From an uncultured Subdoligranulum sp. (lineage in GTDB: Bacteria > Bacillota_A > Clostridia > Oscillospirales > Ruminococcaceae): a DNA stretch of 8,093 nucleotides. Under the pieces are notes generated by a model. The model made no database searches, was not told the origin of the DNA, and saw only the letters and a program-made list of their open reading frames with translations. Every line of letters starts with the position of its first letter. Position 1 is the stretch's first letter. Of the stretch, positions 1-5,899 are shown one piece after another. The stretch covers positions 1 through 8,093 of the forward strand of contig NZ_CALADU010000122.1 of NCBI RefSeq assembly GCF_937890665.1. The letters run 5' to 3'. A program made the translations under genes and the position numbers.

Positions 1-302
1 AGCAGCTCATAGCCGAGAACGCCAGGGTCGCGCAGAACCAGGATGATTATGACCGAAACTACAATGAACTGGTCAGCCGGTATGAAGCGGCGAAGACGCA
101 GTACGATAAGAGCTGTGAAGCCATCCAGTATCGCAAAGCCCGGAGTCGTCAGATGGACAGCTTCATCAAGGAGCTTCGGGATCAGGAACTCATCAAGGGG
201 TTCGATGCCAGGCTGTGGGGCAGCCTGGTGGACTATGTGACGGTGGGCGTGGACGGCGGTATGACGGTGGTGTTCCGCGATGGGACGGATATACTGGTTT
301 GA
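1..302 (+). pseudogene. Large serine recombinase, C-terminal fragment (left copy, cut by window edge)
   Basis: This is an open frame entering from the left edge (first full codon at base 3) and ending in TGA at 300-302, giving 99 codons. The protein is rich in E, Q, R, K, D and Y and contains the stretches QQLIAENARVAQNQDD and YRKARSRQMDSFI. This is the coiled-coil region that follows the zinc ribbon in TnpX/CD1231-like large serine recombinases of Firmicute mobile elements, ending in a short beta-rich tail (TVVFRDGTDILV). The catalytic and zinc-ribbon domains would lie upstream, outside the window, so I cannot tell whether the gene is intact or a remnant; I label it as a fragment for that reason. 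Bases 1 to about 233 match 7355-7587 with 12 mismatches that I counted by eye. The last 23 codons differ sharply. It converges on the LysR gene with a 57-base gap. Confidence 0.75.
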
Positions 303-359
303 ATACTTGCACAGTGCAGACGGATGTCTTTCCATACGGTGAATAATTATTGGTGCATA

Positions 360-1286
360 TCAGCGCAAATAAGGCAAGACGCAGTCTGTATGGTTTTTAG
401 CCTCACTGATGAATTTTTGTACGGCAGAGTTTTTGTTTAGGGCAGAGTCTTTGCGATAGTATATGCCCATTGGCGCACGGGGAGATTCGTCCCAAGGCAG
501 AAAAGCAAGTTCCTTGTGAGGCAACGCTAAATGCTCGGGGATAAGCGCAAAACCCGCACCCGTCAGCGCCAGATTGTAGGCTTCGCTGATGGTAGCGCAG
601 AGAATATTGTCCAGTTCATCGTTGACGGGAATGATGCGGTGGCCACGGGAAAAGGTATGCTTCAGAAGATACGGCGGTATGGCGATAATTTGACGATGAG
701 GCCATAACCCCGAAGAAGAGACGCTTTTTTGGCGTCTTTTTTTGCATTGGAGAGCAAGTGCATGCGCCTTGCTCACGACGCAGATAAAACCATCGTCATG
801 GAGCTTCACAAAATGAATTGCCTCGTCAGAAAATTTAGCATCCTTCATGCCAATGACCAGATCAAGCTGATTGACAGCAAGGCGGTGCAGATTGGCATCT
901 GTTTGGTCGAGGGCAAGCTCCGGCAAAATGTTGTCCTGCGTCTCAAGCAGTGGAGTGAGGATTTTGCTGATGAGCCAATTTGCGTGGGAATCGGCGTAGC
1001 CAATTCGCAGGACATTCCGCTGACTTTTGTGAAAGCTCTCCATCCATTCTTTTGAGCGGTAGTAGATTTCGAGGATTTGCCGTGCATCGGGCAGGAACTG
1101 CCAGCCGATTTGCGTCAGCGTCACCGAACGGGTGGTGCGCTGAAAAAGTTGCACGCCCAGCTCGTTTTCCAGACTTTTGATTTGACGGGAGACGGCGGGC
1201 TGCGTCATGGAGAGCTGCTCGGCAGTCCTGGCGTAGTTCAGTGTCTTTGCGAGGGTGGCAAAGCATTCCAACTGTTGCGTGTTCAT
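360..1286 (-). CDS. LysR-family transcriptional regulator
   Basis: The product is 308 aa, the normal length for the family. The N-terminal winged helix-turn-helix is clear: MNTQQLECFATLAKTLNY, then AEQLSMTQPAVSRQIKSLE around residues 22-40 and LGVQLFQRTTRSVTLT, which is typical LysR spacing. Residues about 92-290 form the periplasmic-binding-protein-like effector domain, beginning VLRIGYADS. The start at 1286 is preferred over an in-frame ATG at 1376. It begins exactly at the HTH consensus and has GAGGTGAT just upstream, whereas the longer form would read through the promoter and palindrome. The gene is divergent from the peptide/redox operon, the standard arrangement for a LysR protein that activates its neighbour and represses itself. 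The inducer cannot be read from the sequence. A small-molecule redox or electrophile signal would fit the operon contents, but that is inference. No clear terminator is visible downstream. Confidence 0.93.
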   Translation of the reverse strand: MNTQQLECFATLAKTLNYARTAEQLSMTQPAVSRQIKSLENELGVQLFQRTTRSVTLTQIGWQFLPDARQILEIYYRSKEWMESFHKSQRNVLRIGYADSHANWLISKILTPLLETQDNILPELALDQTDANLHRLAVNQLDLVIGMKDAKFSDEAIHFVKLHDDGFICVVSKAHALALQCKKRRQKSVSSSGLWPHRQIIAIPPYLLKHTFSRGHRIIPVNDELDNILCATISEAYNLALTGAGFALIPEHLALPHKELAFLPWDESPRAPMGIYYRKDSALNKNSAVQKFISEAKNHTDCVLPYLR

Positions 1287-1304
1287 GGAAATCACCTCAT
1301 CCCT

Positions 1305-1333
1305 ATTATAACATGTCACACGGATTATTGATA
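1305..1333 (-). promoter_or_regulatory. Predicted lysR promoter
   Basis: On the minus strand there is a perfect TATAAT (1310-1305) preceded by TGT, which makes an extended -10. It lies about 19 bases upstream of the GTG/ATG-proximal ribosome binding site. The -35 position at 17 bp spacing (1333-1328, TATCAA) is weak and lies inside the palindrome. Binding of the regulator there would therefore be expected to block or modulate its own transcription. Confidence 0.6.
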
Positions 1334-1352
1334 CGCCTAGCGTATCAATAAT
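1324..1352. promoter_or_regulatory. 29-bp palindromic operator with LysR T-N11-A box
   Basis: The half-site ATTATTGATACGC (1324-1336) is followed by a 3-base centre CTA and then its exact inverted copy (1340-1352), giving 13 perfect base pairs. The core TAC-N7-GTA (1332-1344) fits the T-N11-A rule for LysR-type recognition sites. Its centre (1338) is about -63 from the predicted operon start. It also overlaps the -35 position of the divergent lysR promoter. Activation of the operon and autorepression of lysR by the adjacent regulator is the straightforward reading. A transcript hairpin is unlikely because the site lies upstream of both predicted start points. Confidence 0.8.
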
Positions 1353-1365
1353 GCGAAATTTGCAT

Positions 1366-1394
1366 TTCACAACCATGGCTGTTCCTGTTATTAT
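1366..1394 (+). promoter_or_regulatory. Predicted operon promoter (sigma-70 type)
   Basis: TTCACA (1366-1371, 5 of 6 to TTGACA) and TATTAT (1389-1394, 5 of 6 to TATAAT) are separated by 17 bases. Transcription would start near 1401, leaving a leader of about 40 bases before the peptide start codon. The LysR palindrome sits immediately upstream of the -35. Confidence 0.6.
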
Positions 1395-1439
1395 GAACCT
1401 GTCGAAAGTTAATGCCAGCTAAAAGAAAGGATGATTCAC

Positions 1440-1622
1440 ATGGCACTCAAGAATTTAGCAGCATGGAACAAGAAGGCAGCCATGAACCTCGCCGGCTCCT
1501 CCTGCGGATCCGGCGACAAGATTATGTCCGTGGCTTGCGGTTCCGGGGATAAGGTATTGCCTGCCGCTTGCGGTTCCGGCGACAAGGTCGTGCCGACGGC
1601 TTGCGGCTCCGGCGACAAGTAA
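1440..1622 (+). CDS. ACGX-repeat ribosomal peptide precursor (four 11-residue Cys repeats)
   Basis: The product is 60 aa. I chose the ATG at 1440 because AAAGGA (1426-1431) is well spaced for it; the ATG at 1431 lies on that ribosome binding site and would add only three residues. Residues 1-19 (MALKNLAAWNKKAAMNLAG) look like an amphipathic leader. The rest is four units of (S/A)CGSGDK plus a variable four-residue linker (IMSV, VLPA, VVPT), with Cys at 22, 33, 44 and 55, an exact period of 11. The last repeat ends at the C-terminal Lys. The CGSGDK hexapeptide is invariant although its Gly and Asp codons vary, which points to selection on the peptide. This matches the ACGX-repeat peptides that databases pair with a radical SAM/SPASM protein, and such a protein follows here. 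It is expected to be a modified natural product (RiPP), with the Cys residues as likely targets. The final structure, cleavage site and activity are unknown. There is no GG leader motif and no signal peptide. Confidence 0.88.
   Translation: MALKNLAAWNKKAAMNLAGSSCGSGDKIMSVACGSGDKVLPAACGSGDKVVPTACGSGDK
1503..1619 (+). repeat. 33-bp coding tandem repeats in the peptide core
   Basis: There are four copies of a TGC-GGN-TCC-GGN-GAY-AAG block beginning at 1503, 1536, 1569 and 1602. They are separated by 15-base linkers that encode the variable residues. The third-base differences between copies show that the array is not a very recent slippage product. The array is part of the gene, not a CRISPR. 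Confidence 0.85.
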
Positions 1623-1717
1623 TTTTGGTGTTCCGGTGGGCATGAATGTCCCCGTGGGGGCGTGGGTGCAAAATACACCTACATCCGATGACAGGAAAAA
1701 GCAGGGAGGGCGGTCGA

Positions 1718-2752
1718 GTGAAACCGTATTTTTCATTTCAGTGGCATATCACCGATGATTGCGATCAGCGCTGCAAGCACTGTTATATTTTCGCCGAAAA
1801 CAAGGAGAAATGTATCAGCAGAATGACGCGGAAGCAGATGACGGCTGTACTGGAAAACTGTGAGGATTTTTGCGAAACCTTTGACCGTCAGCCCTACTTC
1901 TACCTGACCGGGGGAGATCCCATCCTGCATCCAGATTTTTGGTGGTTGCTGGAAAAATTCCGGGAAAGGAGCATTCCTTTTACTATCATGGGGAATCCCT
2001 TCCACCTGACGGAGGATGTATGCAGACGCATGAAGGAATGCGGCTGTGTGCGCTATCAGATGTCTATAGACGGTCTTCGGGAAACCCACGATTGGTTCAG
2101 GAAGCCGGGTTCTTACAAAACTACTCTGGAAAAAGTAGCCTTGCTGAATGGAGCAGGAATCCGCTCCATCCTCATGACCACCGTTTCCGGGAAAAATATA
2201 GACGAAATACCGCAAATTATCGATGCGGCGGTGGCGGCGGGAGCGAAGGTCTATGCCTTTGCCCGATACTGCCCTACTAACGAAGATAAAGATACAGGAA
2301 TCACACCCCGGAGCTATCGGCAGCTTTTGGCCGAGTGTGACAGGAAGTTCCGTGCCTATGAGGAATCCGGCTGCGAAACCTATTTCAATCGCAAAGACCA
2401 CCTCTGGACGCTCTATGATTACGAGGAAGGAAATTTTGCCATCCCGGAGGATGCAGAGCCTGAGATGATTTACAGCGGCTGTAACTGCGGAAACGGGCAT
2501 TTGACGATACTGCCCACAGGCGAGGTCTATGCCTGCCGCCGGGTGCAAAACAGTCGTGTGGGCAATGCCTTTACAGACAGGCTGGCTGATTTGTGGGTAA
2601 ACGAGCTGGAAGATTATCGGGAATATGATAAATTTGCCAAGTGCAGCAAGTGTGAGCTAAAGGCTTGGTGCCGTGGCTGTCCCGCCGTAGCATCTGCCAA
2701 TTCCGGCGGAGATTTTTATGCCGCCGACCCGCAATGCTGGAAGGAGATTTGA
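1718..2752 (+). CDS. Radical SAM/SPASM peptide maturase (ACGX system type)
   Basis: The product is 344 aa from GTG 1718. GGGAGGG (1704-1710) sits 7 bases upstream, and the family homology starts at once (KPYFSFQWHIT). Earlier in-frame ATGs at 1646 and 1688 lack a ribosome binding site. The radical SAM cluster motif is C15-X3-C19-X2-C22 (CDQRCKHC), followed by the SAM-binding LTGGDP (about residues 63-68) and the QMSIDG strand typical of peptide maturases. The C-terminal SPASM domain carries C255, C257, C273, C309, C312, C318, C321 and C340, enough for auxiliary [4Fe-4S] clusters. Proteins of this architecture install Cys thioether (sactipeptide or ranthipeptide) or other carbon crosslinks on a peptide encoded next door. 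The 95-base spacer after the Cys-repeat gene makes that peptide the obvious substrate. The exact bond formed cannot be deduced. The downstream nitroreductase begins 5 bases after the stop. Confidence 0.9.
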   Translation: MKPYFSFQWHITDDCDQRCKHCYIFAENKEKCISRMTRKQMTAVLENCEDFCETFDRQPYFYLTGGDPILHPDFWWLLEKFRERSIPFTIMGNPFHLTEDVCRRMKECGCVRYQMSIDGLRETHDWFRKPGSYKTTLEKVALLNGAGIRSILMTTVSGKNIDEIPQIIDAAVAAGAKVYAFARYCPTNEDKDTGITPRSYRQLLAECDRKFRAYEESGCETYFNRKDHLWTLYDYEEGNFAIPEDAEPEMIYSGCNCGNGHLTILPTGEVYACRRVQNSRVGNAFTDRLADLWVNELEDYREYDKFAKCSKCELKAWCRGCPAVASANSGGDFYAADPQCWKEI

Positions 2753-2757
2753 GAGAT

Positions 2758-3336
2758 ATGGATATACTCACGCTGATGAAGGAACGCCGTTCTATTCGGA
2801 AATACCAAGACAAACAAGTTCCAAGGGAACTGGTGGACAAGATTGTAGAGGCAGGGCTGTATGCTCCCAATGCCGGAGGTGGTCAGCGCAGCATGATTGT
2901 TACTCTGCATAATGCAGAGTTGGCGAAGAAGCTCGGCAAGCTGAACTTTTCAACCTTTGACCGCAGTAAGCTCCTGGGCGGTCATGTGTCCGATGAGCAG
3001 CCTTCTGTCATTGATGATCCGAATATCAGGAACGGCTTTTACGATGCACCTACGGTCTGCGTGATTTTCGGGCAGAAGGATTTTCTTTTTAGTGTGGCGG
3101 ATGCCTTCTGCATAGCGGAAAATATGATTTTGGCTGCTCATGCGCTCGGGGTTGATTCCTGCATTATTTCCCGTGCCGAGGAAACCTTTGCCCTGCCGGA
3201 AGGCAAGGCGTTCATGGAGGAATGGGGTGTGCCGGACACAATGGAGGCCAAGGCTTTTGTAACCTTGGGCTACCATGCGGGGGACTATCCGAAGGGCAAG
3301 CCCCGCAAAGCGTGCCGGAACATTGTGATTGAGTAG
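2758..3336 (+). CDS. Nitroreductase-family flavoprotein
   Basis: The product is 192 aa. The start at 2758 is chosen because AAGGAG (2741-2746) precedes it and because MDILTLMKERRSIRKYQDK is the canonical nitroreductase N-terminus (R10, R11 and S12 contact the FMN phosphate in the family). NAGGGQ (residues 38-43) is the second FMN-contacting segment. The C-terminal GVDSCIISRAEETF and FVTLGYHAGDYPKGKPRK are also typical. These enzymes use FMN and usually NAD(P)H to reduce nitro, quinone or enone groups. Relatives in some natural-product clusters act as azoline or Cys dehydrogenases. In this operon it could either tailor the Cys-rich peptide or process a small electrophile that is sensed by the LysR protein. 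The sequence alone does not decide between these. Confidence 0.9.
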   Translation: MDILTLMKERRSIRKYQDKQVPRELVDKIVEAGLYAPNAGGGQRSMIVTLHNAELAKKLGKLNFSTFDRSKLLGGHVSDEQPSVIDDPNIRNGFYDAPTVCVIFGQKDFLFSVADAFCIAENMILAAHALGVDSCIISRAEETFALPEGKAFMEEWGVPDTMEAKAFVTLGYHAGDYPKGKPRKACRNIVIE

Positions 3337-3356
3337 TTTATGGGGGAGACTTTTCG

Positions 3357-3752
3357 ATGAACTTGATTAAAGGAATGCATCACGCTGCCTTGCGTTGCTG
3401 CGGCAAAGCCGAGATGGACGCTGTCATCACATTTTATTGTAACGTGCTGGGCATGAAGAGACTTCGGAGCTGGGGCGAGGACACAGAAGCCGGCGCCATG
3501 CTGGATACGGGCAGCGGCGTGATTGAGCTCTTTGCCAACGCCGAGCCGGGACGCAAGCCCGGACAGGTTGACCATATTGCCTTGGCTACCGACAAAGTAG
3601 ACGATTGCATGGCGGCCTGTGCCAAGGAAGGACTGAAAGTCATCATGGCGCCGCAGGACATTGTCGTACCCTGCGAGACGCCCTACCCCTTGCGTATTGC
3701 CTTTGTAGAGGGCAAAGCCGGGGAAATCATTGAATTCTTTGACGAGAAGTAA
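3357..3752 (+). CDS. VOC-family (glyoxalase/dioxygenase fold) protein
   Basis: The product is 131 aa, the usual single-subunit length with two beta-alpha-beta-beta-beta modules. GGGGGAG precedes the start with good spacing. The four expected metal ligands can be placed: H9 in GMHHAAL (H8 is the alternative), E57 in GVIELF, H73 in VDHIAL and E126 in GEIIEFF. A metal-dependent lyase, isomerase or epimerase of the glyoxalase I or methylmalonyl-CoA epimerase kind is therefore possible, as is a binding or resistance protein. It is 20 bases after the nitroreductase and 18 bases before the second radical SAM gene, so it is very likely co-transcribed. The substrate is not evident. Confidence 0.87.
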   Translation: MNLIKGMHHAALRCCGKAEMDAVITFYCNVLGMKRLRSWGEDTEAGAMLDTGSGVIELFANAEPGRKPGQVDHIALATDKVDDCMAACAKEGLKVIMAPQDIVVPCETPYPLRIAFVEGKAGEIIEFFDEK

Positions 3753-3770
3753 GAAAGAAGGGTTAAGACC

Positions 3771-4649
3771 ATGCATTTTTCCAGTGGTATCAATCGTCCT
3801 CCTTATGAGGCCAATGACGGATTTTTGCAGATTACATCAGGCTGCAGTCATGGGAGTTGTAAATTCTGTACCTTTTACAAGGAAAGTCCCTTTTCCCTGT
3901 CGCCCATGGAGGAAATAGAAGCTGACATTAAAGAACTGGCTCATTCGGGCTGGAGATTTGACCGCATTTATTTGCAGGGGGCTGATCCCTTCATTCGCAA
4001 GACCGAGGACTTGCTGAAAATCGCCGACATGATTTATCATTATCTTCCTCGGGTGAAATCCATCGGCGGCTACGCCCGTGTGGACAATCTCAAAAACAAG
4101 ACGGTAGAGCAGGTGAGACAGCTCAAGGATGCGGGCTACAACTATTTCTACTTCGGCGTGGAAAGCGGCGACGATAAACTCCTCGACCGCATGAACAAGG
4201 GCTATCATGCCGACTATGTGCTGCACGAGTGCCGCAAAATGGACGAGGCGGGAATGCCTTGGATCGCCAATTTCCTCGGCGGACTTGGCGGCCATGGCTG
4301 GGGACTGTCCCATGCACGGGAAACGGCAAGGCTCTATAATCAGCTCAAACCAGCCATGATTTATGCTTCGGAACTGACGCTCTTTCCCGATACGCCGCTT
4401 TCCCGTGATGTGGCGGAAGGGAAATTCGCCGAAGCCACGGAGCGGGAACGCATGGAGGAAATGCAAGAGTTCATCCGTTGCCTGACCGTGCCCACCATCT
4501 TCCGCGCCGAGCATGTCACCATGCCCGTGCGTATCAATGGACGTGTGCCGGAGGACAAGGAGACCATGATAAGCCGTTTGCAGGAAACCATGGATAACAA
4601 CGGCGAGGAAAGACTGCAAATGTATCGGAGCAGCGTGTACAGTCTGTAA
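3771..4649 (+). CDS. Radical SAM protein with CX4CX2C cluster motif
   Basis: The product is 292 aa, with AAGAAGG upstream of the ATG. The cluster motif is GC25SHGSC30KFC33TFY, that is CX4CX2C rather than the classical CX3CX2C. This spacing is seen in a clostridial group often labelled coproporphyrinogen oxidase-like or simply radical SAM protein. YLQGADPF (about residues 67-74) stands where the SAM-binding Gly-rich motif is expected, and FGVESGDD (E131) is the usual SAM ribose/carboxylate strand. There is no SPASM or twitch Cys set, so it probably has a single [4Fe-4S] cluster and is unlikely to be a second SPASM-type maturase. The gene immediately downstream is a flavodoxin/ferredoxin fusion that could feed it electrons. 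The true substrate is unknown. Confidence 0.87.
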   Translation: MHFSSGINRPPYEANDGFLQITSGCSHGSCKFCTFYKESPFSLSPMEEIEADIKELAHSGWRFDRIYLQGADPFIRKTEDLLKIADMIYHYLPRVKSIGGYARVDNLKNKTVEQVRQLKDAGYNYFYFGVESGDDKLLDRMNKGYHADYVLHECRKMDEAGMPWIANFLGGLGGHGWGLSHARETARLYNQLKPAMIYASELTLFPDTPLSRDVAEGKFAEATERERMEEMQEFIRCLTVPTIFRAEHVTMPVRINGRVPEDKETMISRLQETMDNNGEERLQMYRSSVYSL

Positions 4650-4661
4650 GAAGGTGTCAAC

Positions 4662-5432
4662 GTGATTCTCTACTTCAGTGCCACAGGCACCAATAAATAC
4701 GTGGCGGAACAAATTGCCAAGGCAACCAACGACAAGATTGTTCCGCTGAAAGAATTGGTACGACAGGAGACGTATTCCATCGCTGTGCCAGAAGGGGAAA
4801 ATTTCGGGGTGGTCATGCCGACTTATTGGGAAGGCCTGCCTGCGATTTTGCTGGACTATCTGCAAAAAGTCGAGATAAATTTGGAAGGGAGCAGCCATTA
4901 CTGCTTCTTTGTGGCCACTTACGGCTGCGACTACGGCAATATTTTATCCACGGCGCAAAAGGAATTCGGCAAGGTGGGGATTTCCTTCGACAGCTTGTAT
5001 GCGGCGCGTTTTGTCGATAATTGGAGCCCCATGTTTTACCTGAAAGATGCCCAACGCAACCGCCTCGCCGAGGAAAATGGCGAGGCCGAGACTCGTGCCA
5101 TTATAGAGCAGATAATGCGCCGCGAAAAGGGGCACAGCCTACCGGATCAGATGCCGGGCATCATGGCGGCGGCAGCCAAGGCGAATTACAACCGCATCCG
5201 TAAAACGAAAAACTTCCGGCTGGACAGGGAAAAATGTATCGGCTGCGGGCTGTGCGCCAGACAATGCCCCCTCGATGCCATTGTCATGCAGGAAGGAAAG
5301 CCAAAGTGGGTCAAGGAAAAATGTACCCTGTGCCTCGGCTGTTTCCACCGTTGCCCGGCGGCAGCGATTGACTACGACGGAGGGCTTCGCAACGGGCAGT
5401 ATGTCAATCGTCATGTCATGCTGGATGATTGA
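4662..5432 (+). CDS. EFR1-type flavodoxin-ferredoxin fusion protein
   Basis: The product is 256 aa starting at GTG 4662, with AAGAAGGTG upstream overlapping the end of the preceding gene. The N-terminal half is flavodoxin-like: YFSATGTNKYVAEQI is the FMN phosphate loop and VMPTYWEGLP follows at about residues 51-60. The C-terminal part is a bacterial 2[4Fe-4S] ferredoxin with C192-X2-C195-X2-C198-X3-C202 and C221-X2-C224-X2-C227-X3-C231, each followed by Pro. Such a fusion can pass single electrons between FMN and iron-sulfur clusters in the cytoplasm. It lies directly after a radical SAM gene with a 12-base gap. A role as the dedicated reductant for one or both radical SAM enzymes of the operon is a reasonable inference. 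Confidence 0.9.
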   Translation: MILYFSATGTNKYVAEQIAKATNDKIVPLKELVRQETYSIAVPEGENFGVVMPTYWEGLPAILLDYLQKVEINLEGSSHYCFFVATYGCDYGNILSTAQKEFGKVGISFDSLYAARFVDNWSPMFYLKDAQRNRLAEENGEAETRAIIEQIMRREKGHSLPDQMPGIMAAAAKANYNRIRKTKNFRLDREKCIGCGLCARQCPLDAIVMQEGKPKWVKEKCTLCLGCFHRCPAAAIDYDGGLRNGQYVNRHVMLDD

Positions 5433-5444
5433 AAAGGGGAGAAA

Positions 5445-5897
5445 ATGGCAATGGATTACAGGCAAATGGGTGAGCGGATTTACATTCGCATCGACAAGGG
5501 CGAGGAAATTCTCGCTCAGGTGGAAGATGTGTGCCGCAAGCTTCACATATCCGCCGCGACATTTCAAGGCATCGGGGCTTGCGGCGAGGTGGAAGTAGCA
5601 ACTTATATCCCGGACAGGCAGGAATTTCTGCCCCATGTGCGGAATGGTATGCTGGAGATGATTTCCCTCGTGGGAAATATCGTGACCGGAAGGCAGGGGG
5701 AATTGGTGCAGCACGCCCATGCTCTCTTTTCTGCCTTTGATGAAGCAAAGGGACGTATAGACTATCTTGGCGGTCATTTGAAAAAAGCGACGGTGCTCTA
5801 CACAGCGGAACTGGTTCTTGTCCCTGTGCAGGGCGGCAAGATTGGGCTGAGATATGATGCAGCTGCGGGAATTGATGTCTGGGATTTGGAGGCATAG
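5445..5897 (+). CDS. PPC/PCC (DUF296) domain protein
   Basis: The product is 150 aa; AGGGGAGA lies just upstream of the ATG and the gene starts 12 bases after the previous stop. The whole chain is one PPC domain: GEEILAQVEDVCRKLHI, then ATFQGIGACGEVEVATY, GELVQHAHALFS and YLGGHLKKATVLYTAELVL. H90, H92 and H111 are the conserved His set that binds a metal in prokaryotic members. Despite the common label 'DNA-binding', stand-alone bacterial members have no AT-hook, and none is seen here. A trimeric metal-binding protein of unknown biochemical role is the safe description. Its operon position links it to the redox genes rather than to regulation. Confidence 0.88.
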   Translation: MAMDYRQMGERIYIRIDKGEEILAQVEDVCRKLHISAATFQGIGACGEVEVATYIPDRQEFLPHVRNGMLEMISLVGNIVTGRQGELVQHAHALFSAFDEAKGRIDYLGGHLKKATVLYTAELVLVPVQGGKIGLRYDAAAGIDVWDLEA

Positions 5898-5899
5898 GT

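Noticed and set aside
311..325. Short palindrome TGCACAGTGCA after the left recombinase stop, considered as a terminator
   Set aside because: The stem is only five base pairs with a one-base centre and no T-tract.
333..340. CATACGGT shared with the last bases of the window (8086-8093), considered as a possible attachment or target-site duplication
   Set aside because: It is an eight-base match with no supporting flank similarity, and this is expected by chance in 8 kb. The window edge prevents extension.
1287..1376. N-terminal extension of the LysR protein by 30 residues
   Set aside because: It would translate through the predicted promoter and the palindrome. The family consensus starts at the Met encoded at 1286, which has its own ribosome binding site.
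1503..1619. Evenly spaced direct repeats that could suggest a small CRISPR array
   Set aside because: The 33-base period keeps one open frame with invariant amino acids and synonymous changes. The linkers are 15 bases and coding, and no cas genes are present.
1646..1717. Upstream ATG starts (1646, 1688) for the maturase
   Set aside because: Neither has a ribosome binding site, and the added residues (SPWGRGCKIHLHP) are low-quality sequence from the spacer. GTG 1718 has GGGAGGG at the right distance.
1436..1736. Minus-strand frames across the peptide gene showing their own repeats (for example LSPEPQA)
   Set aside because: Any frame through a tandem repeat whose period is a multiple of three is itself repetitive. 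The plus strand has the ribosome binding site, the promoter and the downstream maturase.
1733..2548. Minus-strand open frame of 271 codons opposite the maturase
   Set aside because: The plus-strand frame has a full radical SAM/SPASM motif set. The antisense frame has none and no start signals.
3837..4898. Long minus-strand open frame of 353 codons opposite the second radical SAM gene
   Set aside because: It has no family-like motifs, spans the boundary of two well-supported plus-strand genes and has no ribosome binding site of note. It is a shadow of their codon bias.
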